A stretch of 7,616 nucleotides of DNA from positions 1 to 7,616 of the forward strand of contig JAISQC010000269.1 of NCBI GenBank assembly GCA_031274465.1, in the 5' to 3' direction. The notes beneath the pieces were generated by a model. It was not told the origin of the DNA and made no database searches. It saw only the letters and a list, made by a program, of their open reading frames with translations. Shown piece after piece: positions 1 to 5,719 of this stretch; position 1 is the stretch's first letter; each line of letters starts with the position of its first letter. Origin of the DNA: Synergistaceae bacterium (lineage in GTDB: Bacteria > Synergistota > Synergistia > Synergistales > Synergistaceae). The position numbers and the translations under genes were made by a program.

Positions 1-324
1 GCAGCCGACGGAATAGTATCGGTGGCGTCAAACGGGGGGAAGAACTTCAGCGGTTACGGCAAAATCGTGATACTGGACCACGGGAAGGGGCTTTACACCG
101 TATACGCCCACTGCGACACCATCATAGTGAAGATGGGGCAGAAGGTGAAACAGGGCGAATACGTGGGCACTGTCGGGAGAACCGGCAGAGCCACGACGGA
201 CCATGTGCACTTCGAGGTGAGGATCGCGGGGCAGAAGAGGGATCCGCTGGCATATCTCCCCTCGCGCCCGGAGATGGTGAAAGCCACCAACTATCATGCT
301 CCGTCAAAAAAGAAGAAGAACTAA
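1..324 (+). CDS. M23-family (LytM-type) metallopeptidase, C-terminal part only (5' truncated by window)
   Basis: The reading frame is open from base 1 to the TAA at 322-324 and gives 107 residues, so the gene starts outside the window. The fragment matches the C-terminal half of the M23/LytM fold: a YGKIVILDHG strand near residues 19-29, a YAHCD segment near 35-39 whose His37 is the usual first active-site histidine, the GQKVKQGEYVGTVG turn, then HVHFEV with the HxH pair at residues 68 and 70, and a closing DPLAYL. In this family the last His of HxH is a zinc ligand and the other histidines assist catalysis. The first zinc motif (HxxxD) would lie upstream and cannot be checked, so activity is not proven; some M23 proteins are inactive activators of amidases. 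The expected role is cleavage of peptidoglycan cross-links or control of an amidase in the cell envelope. The tail after the domain is short and ends in four lysines and an asparagine. An internal GTG at 22 is not the start, because the domain begins upstream of it. Confidence 0.9.
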   Translation, partial: AADGIVSVASNGGKNFSGYGKIVILDHGKGLYTVYAHCDTIIVKMGQKVKQGEYVGTVGRTGRATTDHVHFEVRIAGQKRDPLAYLPSRPEMVKATNYHAPSKKKKN

Positions 325-334
325 AAAGTGCGTT

Positions 335-850
335 TCATTCACATTCCCCCACTGAGGCGTCCGCTATGGGCGCGACAAATGTGGTGGTTGGAAACGAGTC
401 CCATGGAAAGAGTATCCATGTATCTTGACTTACCTCTGTGACGAACGTATCGACTATCGGCCGGCCCTCAGGCTTTGCATACACGGTAGCGAAGTGGATG
501 CCCGGAAACATGCCCCTGACAGCGGTGGCGGTGCGCCCCGTGTCAACTAGGTCATCTATAATCAGCCAAGTTGGAGACATGTCTGCGAGGTCGGGACGCT
601 TCAGTATGTCAACTGAATCGTTCCGACTCCGCAACGTGTAGCTGGATATGCAGACCGTATCGACCACCCTGATGTTCAGCTCCCTCGCTATGATCGCTGC
701 CGGCGCCAGCCCTCCTCGGGCTATCGCCACTATCTTCGACCAGTCCTTCCTAACCGCCAGCAGCTTCCACGCCAGCGCGCGGCAGTCGTTCTGAAGCCGG
801 TCCCAGGAGACCGAGAAAGTTTTGCCGTAATGCCCGTCCTTGCCCGTCAT
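335..850 (-). CDS. gpt: Xanthine-guanine phosphoribosyltransferase (Gpt-like)
   Basis: This 171-residue protein closely resembles Escherichia coli Gpt, which transfers phosphoribose from PRPP to guanine or xanthine (hypoxanthine less well) to make GMP or XMP in purine salvage. Visible hallmarks, in order: SWDRLQ near residue 15; the pyrophosphate loop ARGGLAP at 44-50; the segment VVDTVCISSY at 62-71; the PRPP-binding loop LIIDDLVDTGRTA at 96-108 with the paired acidic residues D99 and D100; AKPEGRP at 125-131; and the base-pocket segment QDTWILFPWD at 142-151. It is about 19 residues longer than the E. coli enzyme, mainly from a longer N-terminus and a C-terminal extension. The ATG at 848-850 is preceded on the minus strand by AAAGGGGGG (plus positions 858-866), seven bases from the start. 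It converges with the peptidase gene (10 bases between stops) and is divergent from the BMP binding-protein gene, whose family often handles purines. It is expected to be cytoplasmic or membrane-associated. Confidence in the family is high; base preference is inferred. Confidence 0.93.
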   Translation of the reverse strand: MTGKDGHYGKTFSVSWDRLQNDCRALAWKLLAVRKDWSKIVAIARGGLAPAAIIARELNIRVVDTVCISSYTLRSRNDSVDILKRPDLADMSPTWLIIDDLVDTGRTATAVRGMFPGIHFATVYAKPEGRPIVDTFVTEVSQDTWILFPWDSFPTTTFVAPIADASVGECE

Positions 851-883
851 GACGGTGCCCCCCTTTGTAGCGACTCATTAGGG

Positions 884-913
884 ATTATACAGCTTTTGTT
901 TGACTTTACATTG
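884..913 (-). promoter_or_regulatory. Probable gpt promoter (-10 element, weak -35)
   Basis: On the minus strand a perfect TATAAT sits at plus positions 884-889, which puts transcription start near 877 and leaves a leader of about 27 bases before the gpt ATG. No good -35 hexamer is seen at the expected place (about 906-913), so the promoter may be weak or activator-dependent. The call rests on the exact -10 match, the AT-rich setting and the position directly upstream of gpt. Confidence 0.45.
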
Positions 914-927
914 AGCCTGGAAATAAT
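900..927 (+). promoter_or_regulatory. Probable sigma-70-type promoter for the BMP gene / transport operon
   Basis: TTGACT at 900-905 and AATAAT at 922-927 each match five of six consensus bases and are separated by 16 bases. Transcription would start near 934 and give a leader of about 77 bases. A second, poorer candidate lies just downstream (TTGCAC at 930-935, TAAAAT at 952-957). The -35 box lies where the -35 region of the divergent gpt promoter would fall. No clear operator palindrome or riboswitch fold is seen in the leader. Confidence 0.5.
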
Positions 928-995
928 TGTTGCACTATTTTTATTGTAGTATAAAATAAGCAAATAAATCCGGCTTGTAGGCGGATAAAACTAAC

Positions 996-1002
996 GAAGG
1001 AG
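996..1002 (+). promoter_or_regulatory. Ribosome binding site that fixes the TTG start of the BMP gene
   Basis: GAAGGAG lies eight bases before the TTG at 1011. The upstream in-frame GTG at 1002-1004 overlaps this Shine-Dalgarno sequence and has no site of its own, so TTG is the better start. Confidence 0.75.
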
Positions 1003-1010
1003 TGGTTATC

Positions 1011-2105
1011 TTGGCTGTAAGAAAGTTTTTAGCGCTCGTTTTCTCATTGGCGGCCTGCCTGATGCCGGTCGCCGCGTCAGCCGCGTTCCAGCCCACAGAG
1101 CCGTCCGCAATGAACCCGGGGTTCATTTACGTCGGCCCCGCCGCAGACGGAGGATGGAGCTACATGCACGACATCGCGCGCAAAGAGGTGGAGGGGAAGT
1201 TCCCGGGCCTCAAAAGCGGCATAGTGGAGTCCGTCCCAGAGGGCCCCGACGCGGAACGTGTCATGGAGACTTTCATACGCAACGGGTCGAAAGTCATATT
1301 CGCCACGTCCTTCGGATACATGGACCCGGTCCAGAACGTCGCCGCGCGGCACCCCGACGTGATCTTCATGCACTGCTCCGGCTACAAGCGCGCGGACAAC
1401 GTCGGCACGTACTTCGGTCGAATCTACCAGCCAAGATATCTGTCCGGCCTCGTAGCCGGCAGCATGACGAAAAGCAATGTGATAGGATATATAGCCGCCT
1501 ACCCGATCCCCGAGGTAATCCGCGGGATGAACGCCTTCACGCTCGGCGTCCGCAAGGTCAACCCGAAAGCCGAGGTCAGGGTCGTGTGGCTGTTCTCATG
1601 GCTCGATCCCGCAAAGGAAAAGGAAGCGACGAAGGCCCTTTACGACATGAAGGCCGACGTGATAGGAATGCACGCCGACACAGGCGCCGCACCCCAAGCG
1701 GCGGAGGAACTCGGCATATACGTGGTGGGCTATAACAACGACATGAGCAACTACGCCCCGACAAAGCATCTGACTTCCCCGATCTGGAGATGGGAGATAG
1801 TGTACGACTACGCACTCAAGCAAATCCAGTCCGGAACATGGAAGTCGCAAGACATCTGGTGGGGCCTCAAAGAAGGCTTGGTGGATATTGCGCCGTTCGG
1901 CAAAGACGTCCCTGATAGCGTAAAGGCGCTCGTCGAAAGCGAAAAAGCGCGCATCCTCTCCGGCGAATGGGACGTCTTCTGGGGCCCGATAAAGGACCAG
2001 GGCGGCGAAGTCAAGGTGGCCGAAGGCGCAAAGCTTTCCGACGAGGAGATGCTTTCGCTCAACTGGTACGTCGAGGGAATCGCGGGAGAGATGCCCAAGC
2101 AGTAA
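1011..2105 (+). CDS. BMP/PnrA-family ABC transporter substrate-binding protein
   Basis: This 364-residue exported protein belongs to the basic membrane protein (BMP, Med/PnrA-like) family, which has a periplasmic-binding-protein fold. Characterised members bind purine nucleosides or adenine. The recognisable N-terminal family segment, YVGPAADGGWSYMHD at about residues 40-54, follows the signal sequence. Further typical blocks are VIFATSFGYMDPV near 95-107, DNVGTYFGRIYQPRYLSGLVAG near 128-150 and IGMHADTGAAPQA near 219-231. The signal sequence is MAVRK, then a hydrophobic stretch, then VAASA|AF, which suggests signal peptidase I cleavage near residue 24 or 25. An LAAC sequence with Cys16 could instead be a lipobox. 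The start is TTG, chosen from the ribosome binding site. No BMP-type ATPase or permease gene lies beside it; the next gene encodes a binding protein of a different family. The divergent gpt gene supports a purine-related role, but the ligand itself is inference. Confidence 0.9.
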   Translation: MAVRKFLALVFSLAACLMPVAASAAFQPTEPSAMNPGFIYVGPAADGGWSYMHDIARKEVEGKFPGLKSGIVESVPEGPDAERVMETFIRNGSKVIFATSFGYMDPVQNVAARHPDVIFMHCSGYKRADNVGTYFGRIYQPRYLSGLVAGSMTKSNVIGYIAAYPIPEVIRGMNAFTLGVRKVNPKAEVRVVWLFSWLDPAKEKEATKALYDMKADVIGMHADTGAAPQAAEELGIYVVGYNNDMSNYAPTKHLTSPIWRWEIVYDYALKQIQSGTWKSQDIWWGLKEGLVDIAPFGKDVPDSVKALVESEKARILSGEWDVFWGPIKDQGGEVKVAEGAKLSDEEMLSLNWYVEGIAGEMPKQ

Positions 2106-2155
2106 GTTATTAGGCAAGCCAAAATAAAAGATCGCAATAATAATACAAATATATC

Positions 2156-2161
2156 AGGAGG
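2156..2161 (+). promoter_or_regulatory. Strong ribosome binding site of the family-5 binding protein gene
   Basis: A perfect AGGAGG ends five bases before the ATG at 2167. An out-of-frame ATG at 2162 directly after it opens only a three-codon frame (stop TGA at 2171) and is not taken as a start. Confidence 0.8.
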
Positions 2162-2166
2162 ATGAC

Positions 2167-3789
2167 ATGTTGAGAAGAATCGCTGTTTTTTTTGTCGCTG
2201 TAATGCTGGCATTGCCTATTTGCGCGTTTGTGGAAGAGTTTGCCGAAGCCGCAATAGCTCCGGGCTATGAGAATGTTCTTCGTTTCGCTACAAATGATGA
2301 GCCTAATACGAACGATCCGCAGAAGACCACCGAGTATTACGCGGTGAACTTCCAGGTATTCGACAGGCTGGTGGAGGCGGTCACTACCGGGCAGGGGCAG
2401 TCGGATCTGGTGCCGGGGCTGGCGGAGAGCTGGGAAATATCCCCGGATGGCCTCACCTACACCTTCCACCTGCGCAAGGGAGTGAAATTCCACAACGGAG
2501 CGGAGTTCAAGGCAAAAGACGTGAAATACACGTTCGAACGGATGCTCTTGCCGGAGACGGAGGCGAAAAACCAGGATTTCATCGACCCCATCAAGGGCGC
2601 CGCCGAGATGATGGACGGATCCGCGAAAGAGCTTTCGGGGCTTGAGATAGTTGACGACTACACGATCAAAGTTACGCTCAAGGAGCCGTTCGGCCCGTTT
2701 TTGGCGTCGCTGGCAACTCCCGGGGTAGCCATCCTGAACAAGGAATCGACAGAGGAGGCGGGAACCGACTTCGGTCTTGTACCTGAGAAAACGATAGGCA
2801 CTGGGGCGTATATTTTCGACAAATGGGTGCTCCACGACGAATTCAAAGTGCGCCGCAACGACAATTACTGGCGCGGCGCGCCCGAACTTGACGGCATATC
2901 GTGGAAGGTCGTCATGGACGCGGACACGATGCGCATGATGTTCGAAGCCGGTGAGATCGACGTGTTCGACACCGATTTGGTGCCATCGCAAATCTCCTAC
3001 TTCACGAAGAGCGAGAAGTACGCCGACAAACTCGTCGTGGGCAACAGGATGGGTACTTATTATTTCACCTTCAACCATGACATCAAGCCGTTCGGCGATG
3101 TTCGGGTGCGCAAAGCCTTCCAGATGGCGGTGGACCGCAAGGGAATGCTCGACGCCCTCTTTGACGGCAGAGGCGAGCTGGTGCACGGCATATTGCCGCC
3201 CGGACTCTACGGCTATAACAAAGCCCTTCCCGAGATACCATACGATCCCGCCAAGGCGAAAGCCCTTCTCGCGGAGGCCGGATACCCGGATGGTTTTGAG
3301 ATGACTCTCACGCAGATTGCCGACAACCCATCAACTCTCGCAAGAGGAGAGCTCTTTCAGGCCATGATGGCGGAAATCGGGGTCAAGGTCACAATAGACC
3401 AGATGGACGAAGCCGCGTGGTATGCGGTTCGGGCCGACGGCAAACTGCCCGCCTATTCCGGGGTATGGTCGGCCGACTTCAACGACCCGGACAACTTCCT
3501 TTATACCTTCTTTGCCCCCGGGAACACCGTGCGGCGCTCGTTCAATTTCAAAAACGACGCGCTGTCAAACCGCGTCGCGGCAGCCCGCGCAATCGTCGAC
3601 CCGGCATCCCGCGTGAAAGAGTACCAGGATCTCGAACGCGCCATAATTCAGGATGAAGCCGCGTGGATTCCGCTCTTTACGACGCAGCACATCTTCGTGG
3701 TGGGCGACCGCGTGGAGGGGTTCAAGGTTTCGTGGAACGGGTGGAGCGACGGATGGCATTATTACGAAGGGCTCCGGATAAAAAAATAA
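2167..3789 (+). CDS. Family-5 (Dpp/Opp-type) ABC transporter substrate-binding protein
   Basis: This 540-residue exported protein has the usual length and layout of the SBP_bac_5 family, which delivers peptides, nickel or other solutes to Dpp/Opp-type importers. The N-terminus (MLRRIAVFFVAVMLALPICA) is a signal sequence with likely signal peptidase I cleavage near residue 20 or shortly after. The cysteine at 19 follows L-P-I and is not a good lipobox, so the mature protein is probably periplasmic and soluble. Family hallmarks include LVPGLAESWEISPDGLTYTF at 81-100, then HLRKGVKFHNG at 101-111, DVKYTFERML at 118-127, the VRKAFQMAVDR block near 316-326, YDPAKAKALLAEAGYPDGF near 359-377, and SADFNDPDNFLYTFF near 436-450. 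It is the first gene of a complete importer set and is followed by a strong hairpin before the permeases, which fits higher expression of the binding protein. The ligand cannot be read from the sequence; short peptides are the default guess. Confidence 0.93.
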   Translation: MLRRIAVFFVAVMLALPICAFVEEFAEAAIAPGYENVLRFATNDEPNTNDPQKTTEYYAVNFQVFDRLVEAVTTGQGQSDLVPGLAESWEISPDGLTYTFHLRKGVKFHNGAEFKAKDVKYTFERMLLPETEAKNQDFIDPIKGAAEMMDGSAKELSGLEIVDDYTIKVTLKEPFGPFLASLATPGVAILNKESTEEAGTDFGLVPEKTIGTGAYIFDKWVLHDEFKVRRNDNYWRGAPELDGISWKVVMDADTMRMMFEAGEIDVFDTDLVPSQISYFTKSEKYADKLVVGNRMGTYYFTFNHDIKPFGDVRVRKAFQMAVDRKGMLDALFDGRGELVHGILPPGLYGYNKALPEIPYDPAKAKALLAEAGYPDGFEMTLTQIADNPSTLARGELFQAMMAEIGVKVTIDQMDEAAWYAVRADGKLPAYSGVWSADFNDPDNFLYTFFAPGNTVRRSFNFKNDALSNRVAAARAIVDPASRVKEYQDLERAIIQDEAAWIPLFTTQHIFVVGDRVEGFKVSWNGWSDGWHYYEGLRIKK

Positions 3790-3819
3790 CTTCCTCCGTT
3801 CGTCTATAAGGCGCAACGA

Positions 3820-3865
3820 CAAGGATAAGCAGAGCAAACGCGCCTGTTCCGCTCGCTTATCCTTG
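3820..3865 (+). terminator. Intercistronic hairpin (attenuating terminator or mRNA-stabilising element)
   Basis: CAAGGATAAGC at 3820-3830 is exactly complementary to GCTTATCCTTG at 3855-3865. After one unpaired A at 3831 the stem continues with GAGC (3832-3835) pairing with GCTC (3851-3854), leaving a 15-base loop. The stem is therefore 15 base pairs with one bulge. It is followed by a T-rich but interrupted stretch (about 3866-3880), which is not a classic unbroken T-tract. Its place between the binding-protein gene and the first permease gene is typical of partial terminators or 3'-end protecting hairpins that raise binding-protein mRNA over permease mRNA. Confidence 0.7.
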
Positions 3866-3893
3866 ATCTTATATTTGTTTATGGGGTAAGGCG

Positions 3894-4826
3894 ATGGCGA
3901 GATACATCCTGAGGCGCTTTTTGATATCCATTCCGGTGCTGGTGGGGGTGGCGTTGATTTTGTTCCTTCTGCTCAACGTCGTGCCGGGCGATCCTGTTAC
4001 ATTGATGATGGGAGAGCACATCAAGCCTGCCCTGATCGAGGCGTTCAGGGCGCGAATGCACCTTGACGATCCGGTGCTGGTGCGATTCGGCCGATACATG
4101 CTGGGGGCGCTTCGCGGCGACTTTGGCGTATCCTATAAGTTACAGCGCGAGGTGAGCGGCTTGATATGGCAGGCTTTCCCCCACACCGTCAAACTGACCA
4201 TTTACTCCGCTTTCGTATCCTGGATCATCGGCATACCGGCAGGAATTTTTTCGGCCGTGAAGCACAACACGCTGATCGACCGAAGCCTGATGGGCTTTTC
4301 GCTGATGGGCGTATCGCTGCCTATCTTCTGGGCGGGCCTTCTGATGCAGTACGTCTTCGCGTCCAGGCTGGGATGGCTTCCGGTGACGGGATATTACAGC
4401 ATAAAATATTACATAATGCCATCAGTGGTATTGGGCTGGAGTTCCGCCGGAACAGTTGCCCGCCTGACGAGATCGAACCTGCTGGAGATAATGAAAAACG
4501 ACTTCATCCGCACGGCGCGCGCCAAAGGGCTGAGCGAGCCGTCCGTAGTTGCCTGCCACGCCCTGAAAAACGCCATGCTGCCGGTGATAACGGTTATGGC
4601 GCTCCAGGTGGCCGGTCTTTTGGGCGGCGCCGTTATGACGGAGAGCGTCTTCGGAATCCCCGGCATCGGCAGGATTGCGGTAGACGCGATCACCCACAGG
4701 GACATGCCGCTTCTTCAGGGCACGATTTTATTCACCACTGCGATCGTCATAGCCGGAAACCTTGCGGCGGATATCATGTACGCGTTCCTCGACCCGAGGA
4801 TCAGAGTGGAGCAGGCGAATTCATGA
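3894..4826 (+). CDS. dppB: Dpp/Opp-type ABC transporter permease, DppB-like
   Basis: This 310-residue integral membrane protein is the first of two permease subunits of the importer. It has the DppB/OppB layout: an N-terminal membrane helix (about residues 9-29) starting MARYILRRFLISIPVL, the conserved VPGDP at 30-34, an extracytoplasmic segment containing HLDDP (56-60) and RGDFGVS (74-80), then about five more hydrophobic segments. The cytoplasmic EAA-type loop that contacts the ATPases spans about 203-230 (DFIRTARAKGL, with the closing LP at 229-230). The FGIPGIGR segment at 253-260 and the end FLDPRIRV are also typical. The ATG is preceded by GGGG at 3883-3886, seven bases away, a modest ribosome binding site compared with that of the binding-protein gene. 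The stop overlaps the next start as ATGA. The symbol is used at family level; the true substrate is unknown. Confidence 0.93.
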   Translation: MARYILRRFLISIPVLVGVALILFLLLNVVPGDPVTLMMGEHIKPALIEAFRARMHLDDPVLVRFGRYMLGALRGDFGVSYKLQREVSGLIWQAFPHTVKLTIYSAFVSWIIGIPAGIFSAVKHNTLIDRSLMGFSLMGVSLPIFWAGLLMQYVFASRLGWLPVTGYYSIKYYIMPSVVLGWSSAGTVARLTRSNLLEIMKNDFIRTARAKGLSEPSVVACHALKNAMLPVITVMALQVAGLLGGAVMTESVFGIPGIGRIAVDAITHRDMPLLQGTILFTTAIVIAGNLAADIMYAFLDPRIRVEQANS

Positions 4827-5713
4827 ACGGGGCTGAATTCGACCTGGATCAGGAACTGGCTCAGCGCGATGATGCCACGGCAGCGGGGCGGCTCAAGGGA
4901 ATGCTGCGGAACAACAAAGTTGCGGCTTTTTCCGTTCTGGTGATCGCTTTGATCATCGCCGCATCTTTCGCCGCCCCTCTATACTCCCCTTACGATCCTA
5001 ACAAACCGTCGCTCTCGGAGCGATTTGCGCCGCCTTCCCGAACTCATTGGCTTGGCTGTGACGACCTCGGGCGCGATCAGCTCGTGCGGCTGATTTACGG
5101 CGCCAGAATATCCATCGTGATCGGCCTGCTTCCAACCTCGCTTTCGATGTTGCTGGGCGCGGCGCTCGGCATGATATCCGGCTATGTCGGCGGAAAGACC
5201 GATTTCTGGATAATGAGGCTGGCCGACGTTGTGCTGGCCTTTCCCTCGCTGCTCCTCGCCATGGTGGTCTCCTACACTCTCGGCGGAGGCATAGTCAGCA
5301 TCTTCATCGCACTGAGCGCGGTGAGCTGGGCGGGAACGGCGCGAGTCATCAGGGCGCAGACCATGTCCCTGAAGGAGAAGGAATTCGTCTTGGCCGCGCG
5401 TTCCATCGGAGTGAGAGGCGGGGTGATAATATTCCGCCACATCCTGCCCAACTGCGTGCCAAGCCTGATAGTCCTCTTCACCCTCAACATCCCCGGCGCG
5501 ATAATGAACGAATCGAGCCTGAGCTTCCTCGGCGTCGGGGCATCCCCTCCCTCGACGAGCTGGGGGCTTATGATATACCGATACAAGACCTATCTGCTCA
5601 GCTATCCGTGGCTTGCGATAGCGCCGGGCATGGCCATACTGATTTTCGTGCTGGCGTTCAACTTTTTGGGCGACGGCGTGCGCGACGCCTTGGATCCCTA
5701 CATGAAGGATTAA
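4823..5713 (+). CDS. dppC: Dpp/Opp-type ABC transporter permease, DppC-like
   Basis: This 296-residue protein is the second permease subunit, which pairs with the DppB-like protein to form the membrane channel. It has the DppC/OppC layout: a cytoplasmic N-terminal tail of about 30 residues, a first helix near 33-52, and the hallmark THWLGCDDLGRDQLVRLIYG at 74-93 in the extracytoplasmic part. The DVVLAFPSLLLAM helix lies near 135-147, the EAA-type loop (EFVLAARSIGVRGG to HILPN) at about 187-210, the conserved NESSLSFLGVGASPP at 229-243, and the family ending FLGDGVRDALDP at 281-292. The frame is open far upstream into the previous gene, but the ATG at 4823 is the sensible start because the family N-terminus begins there and it overlaps the upstream stop by four bases (ATGA), a standard sign of translational coupling. 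A GTGGAG at 4806-4811 is a rather distant ribosome binding site. The substrate is unknown; the symbol is used at family level. Confidence 0.93.
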   Translation: MNGAEFDLDQELAQRDDATAAGRLKGMLRNNKVAAFSVLVIALIIAASFAAPLYSPYDPNKPSLSERFAPPSRTHWLGCDDLGRDQLVRLIYGARISIVIGLLPTSLSMLLGAALGMISGYVGGKTDFWIMRLADVVLAFPSLLLAMVVSYTLGGGIVSIFIALSAVSWAGTARVIRAQTMSLKEKEFVLAARSIGVRGGVIIFRHILPNCVPSLIVLFTLNIPGAIMNESSLSFLGVGASPPSTSWGLMIYRYKTYLLSYPWLAIAPGMAILIFVLAFNFLGDGVRDALDPYMKD

Positions 5714-5719
5714 GGACGC

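Noticed and set aside
328..354. AGTG...CACT inverted repeat next to a short T-run (minus strand) as a gpt terminator
   Set aside because: Only four base pairs with a long loop; too weak to call.
1002..1010. GTG at 1002 as start of the BMP gene
   Set aside because: It lies within the Shine-Dalgarno sequence that serves the TTG at 1011, and has no upstream site of its own.
928..1010. Purine riboswitch in the leader of the BMP gene
   Set aside because: The leader is short, and I could not draw a three-way junction or the conserved loop sequences; only AT-rich sequence and a ribosome binding site are visible.
2106..2166. Separate promoter or terminator between the two binding-protein genes
   Set aside because: AT-rich, but no -35/-10 pair with acceptable spacing and no hairpin, so nothing was annotated beyond the ribosome binding site.
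2110..3186. A 358-codon open frame on the minus strand opposite the family-5 binding-protein gene
   Set aside because: It lies wholly antisense to a clear family member, has no recognisable domain, and is histidine/arginine/valine-rich in the way expected when a GC-biased gene is read backwards.
4166..4822. Upstream extension of the DppC-like frame, which is open for about 660 bases before 4823
   Set aside because: It overlaps the DppB-like gene in another frame, shows no domain, and the ATGA overlap and family N-terminus place the start at 4823.
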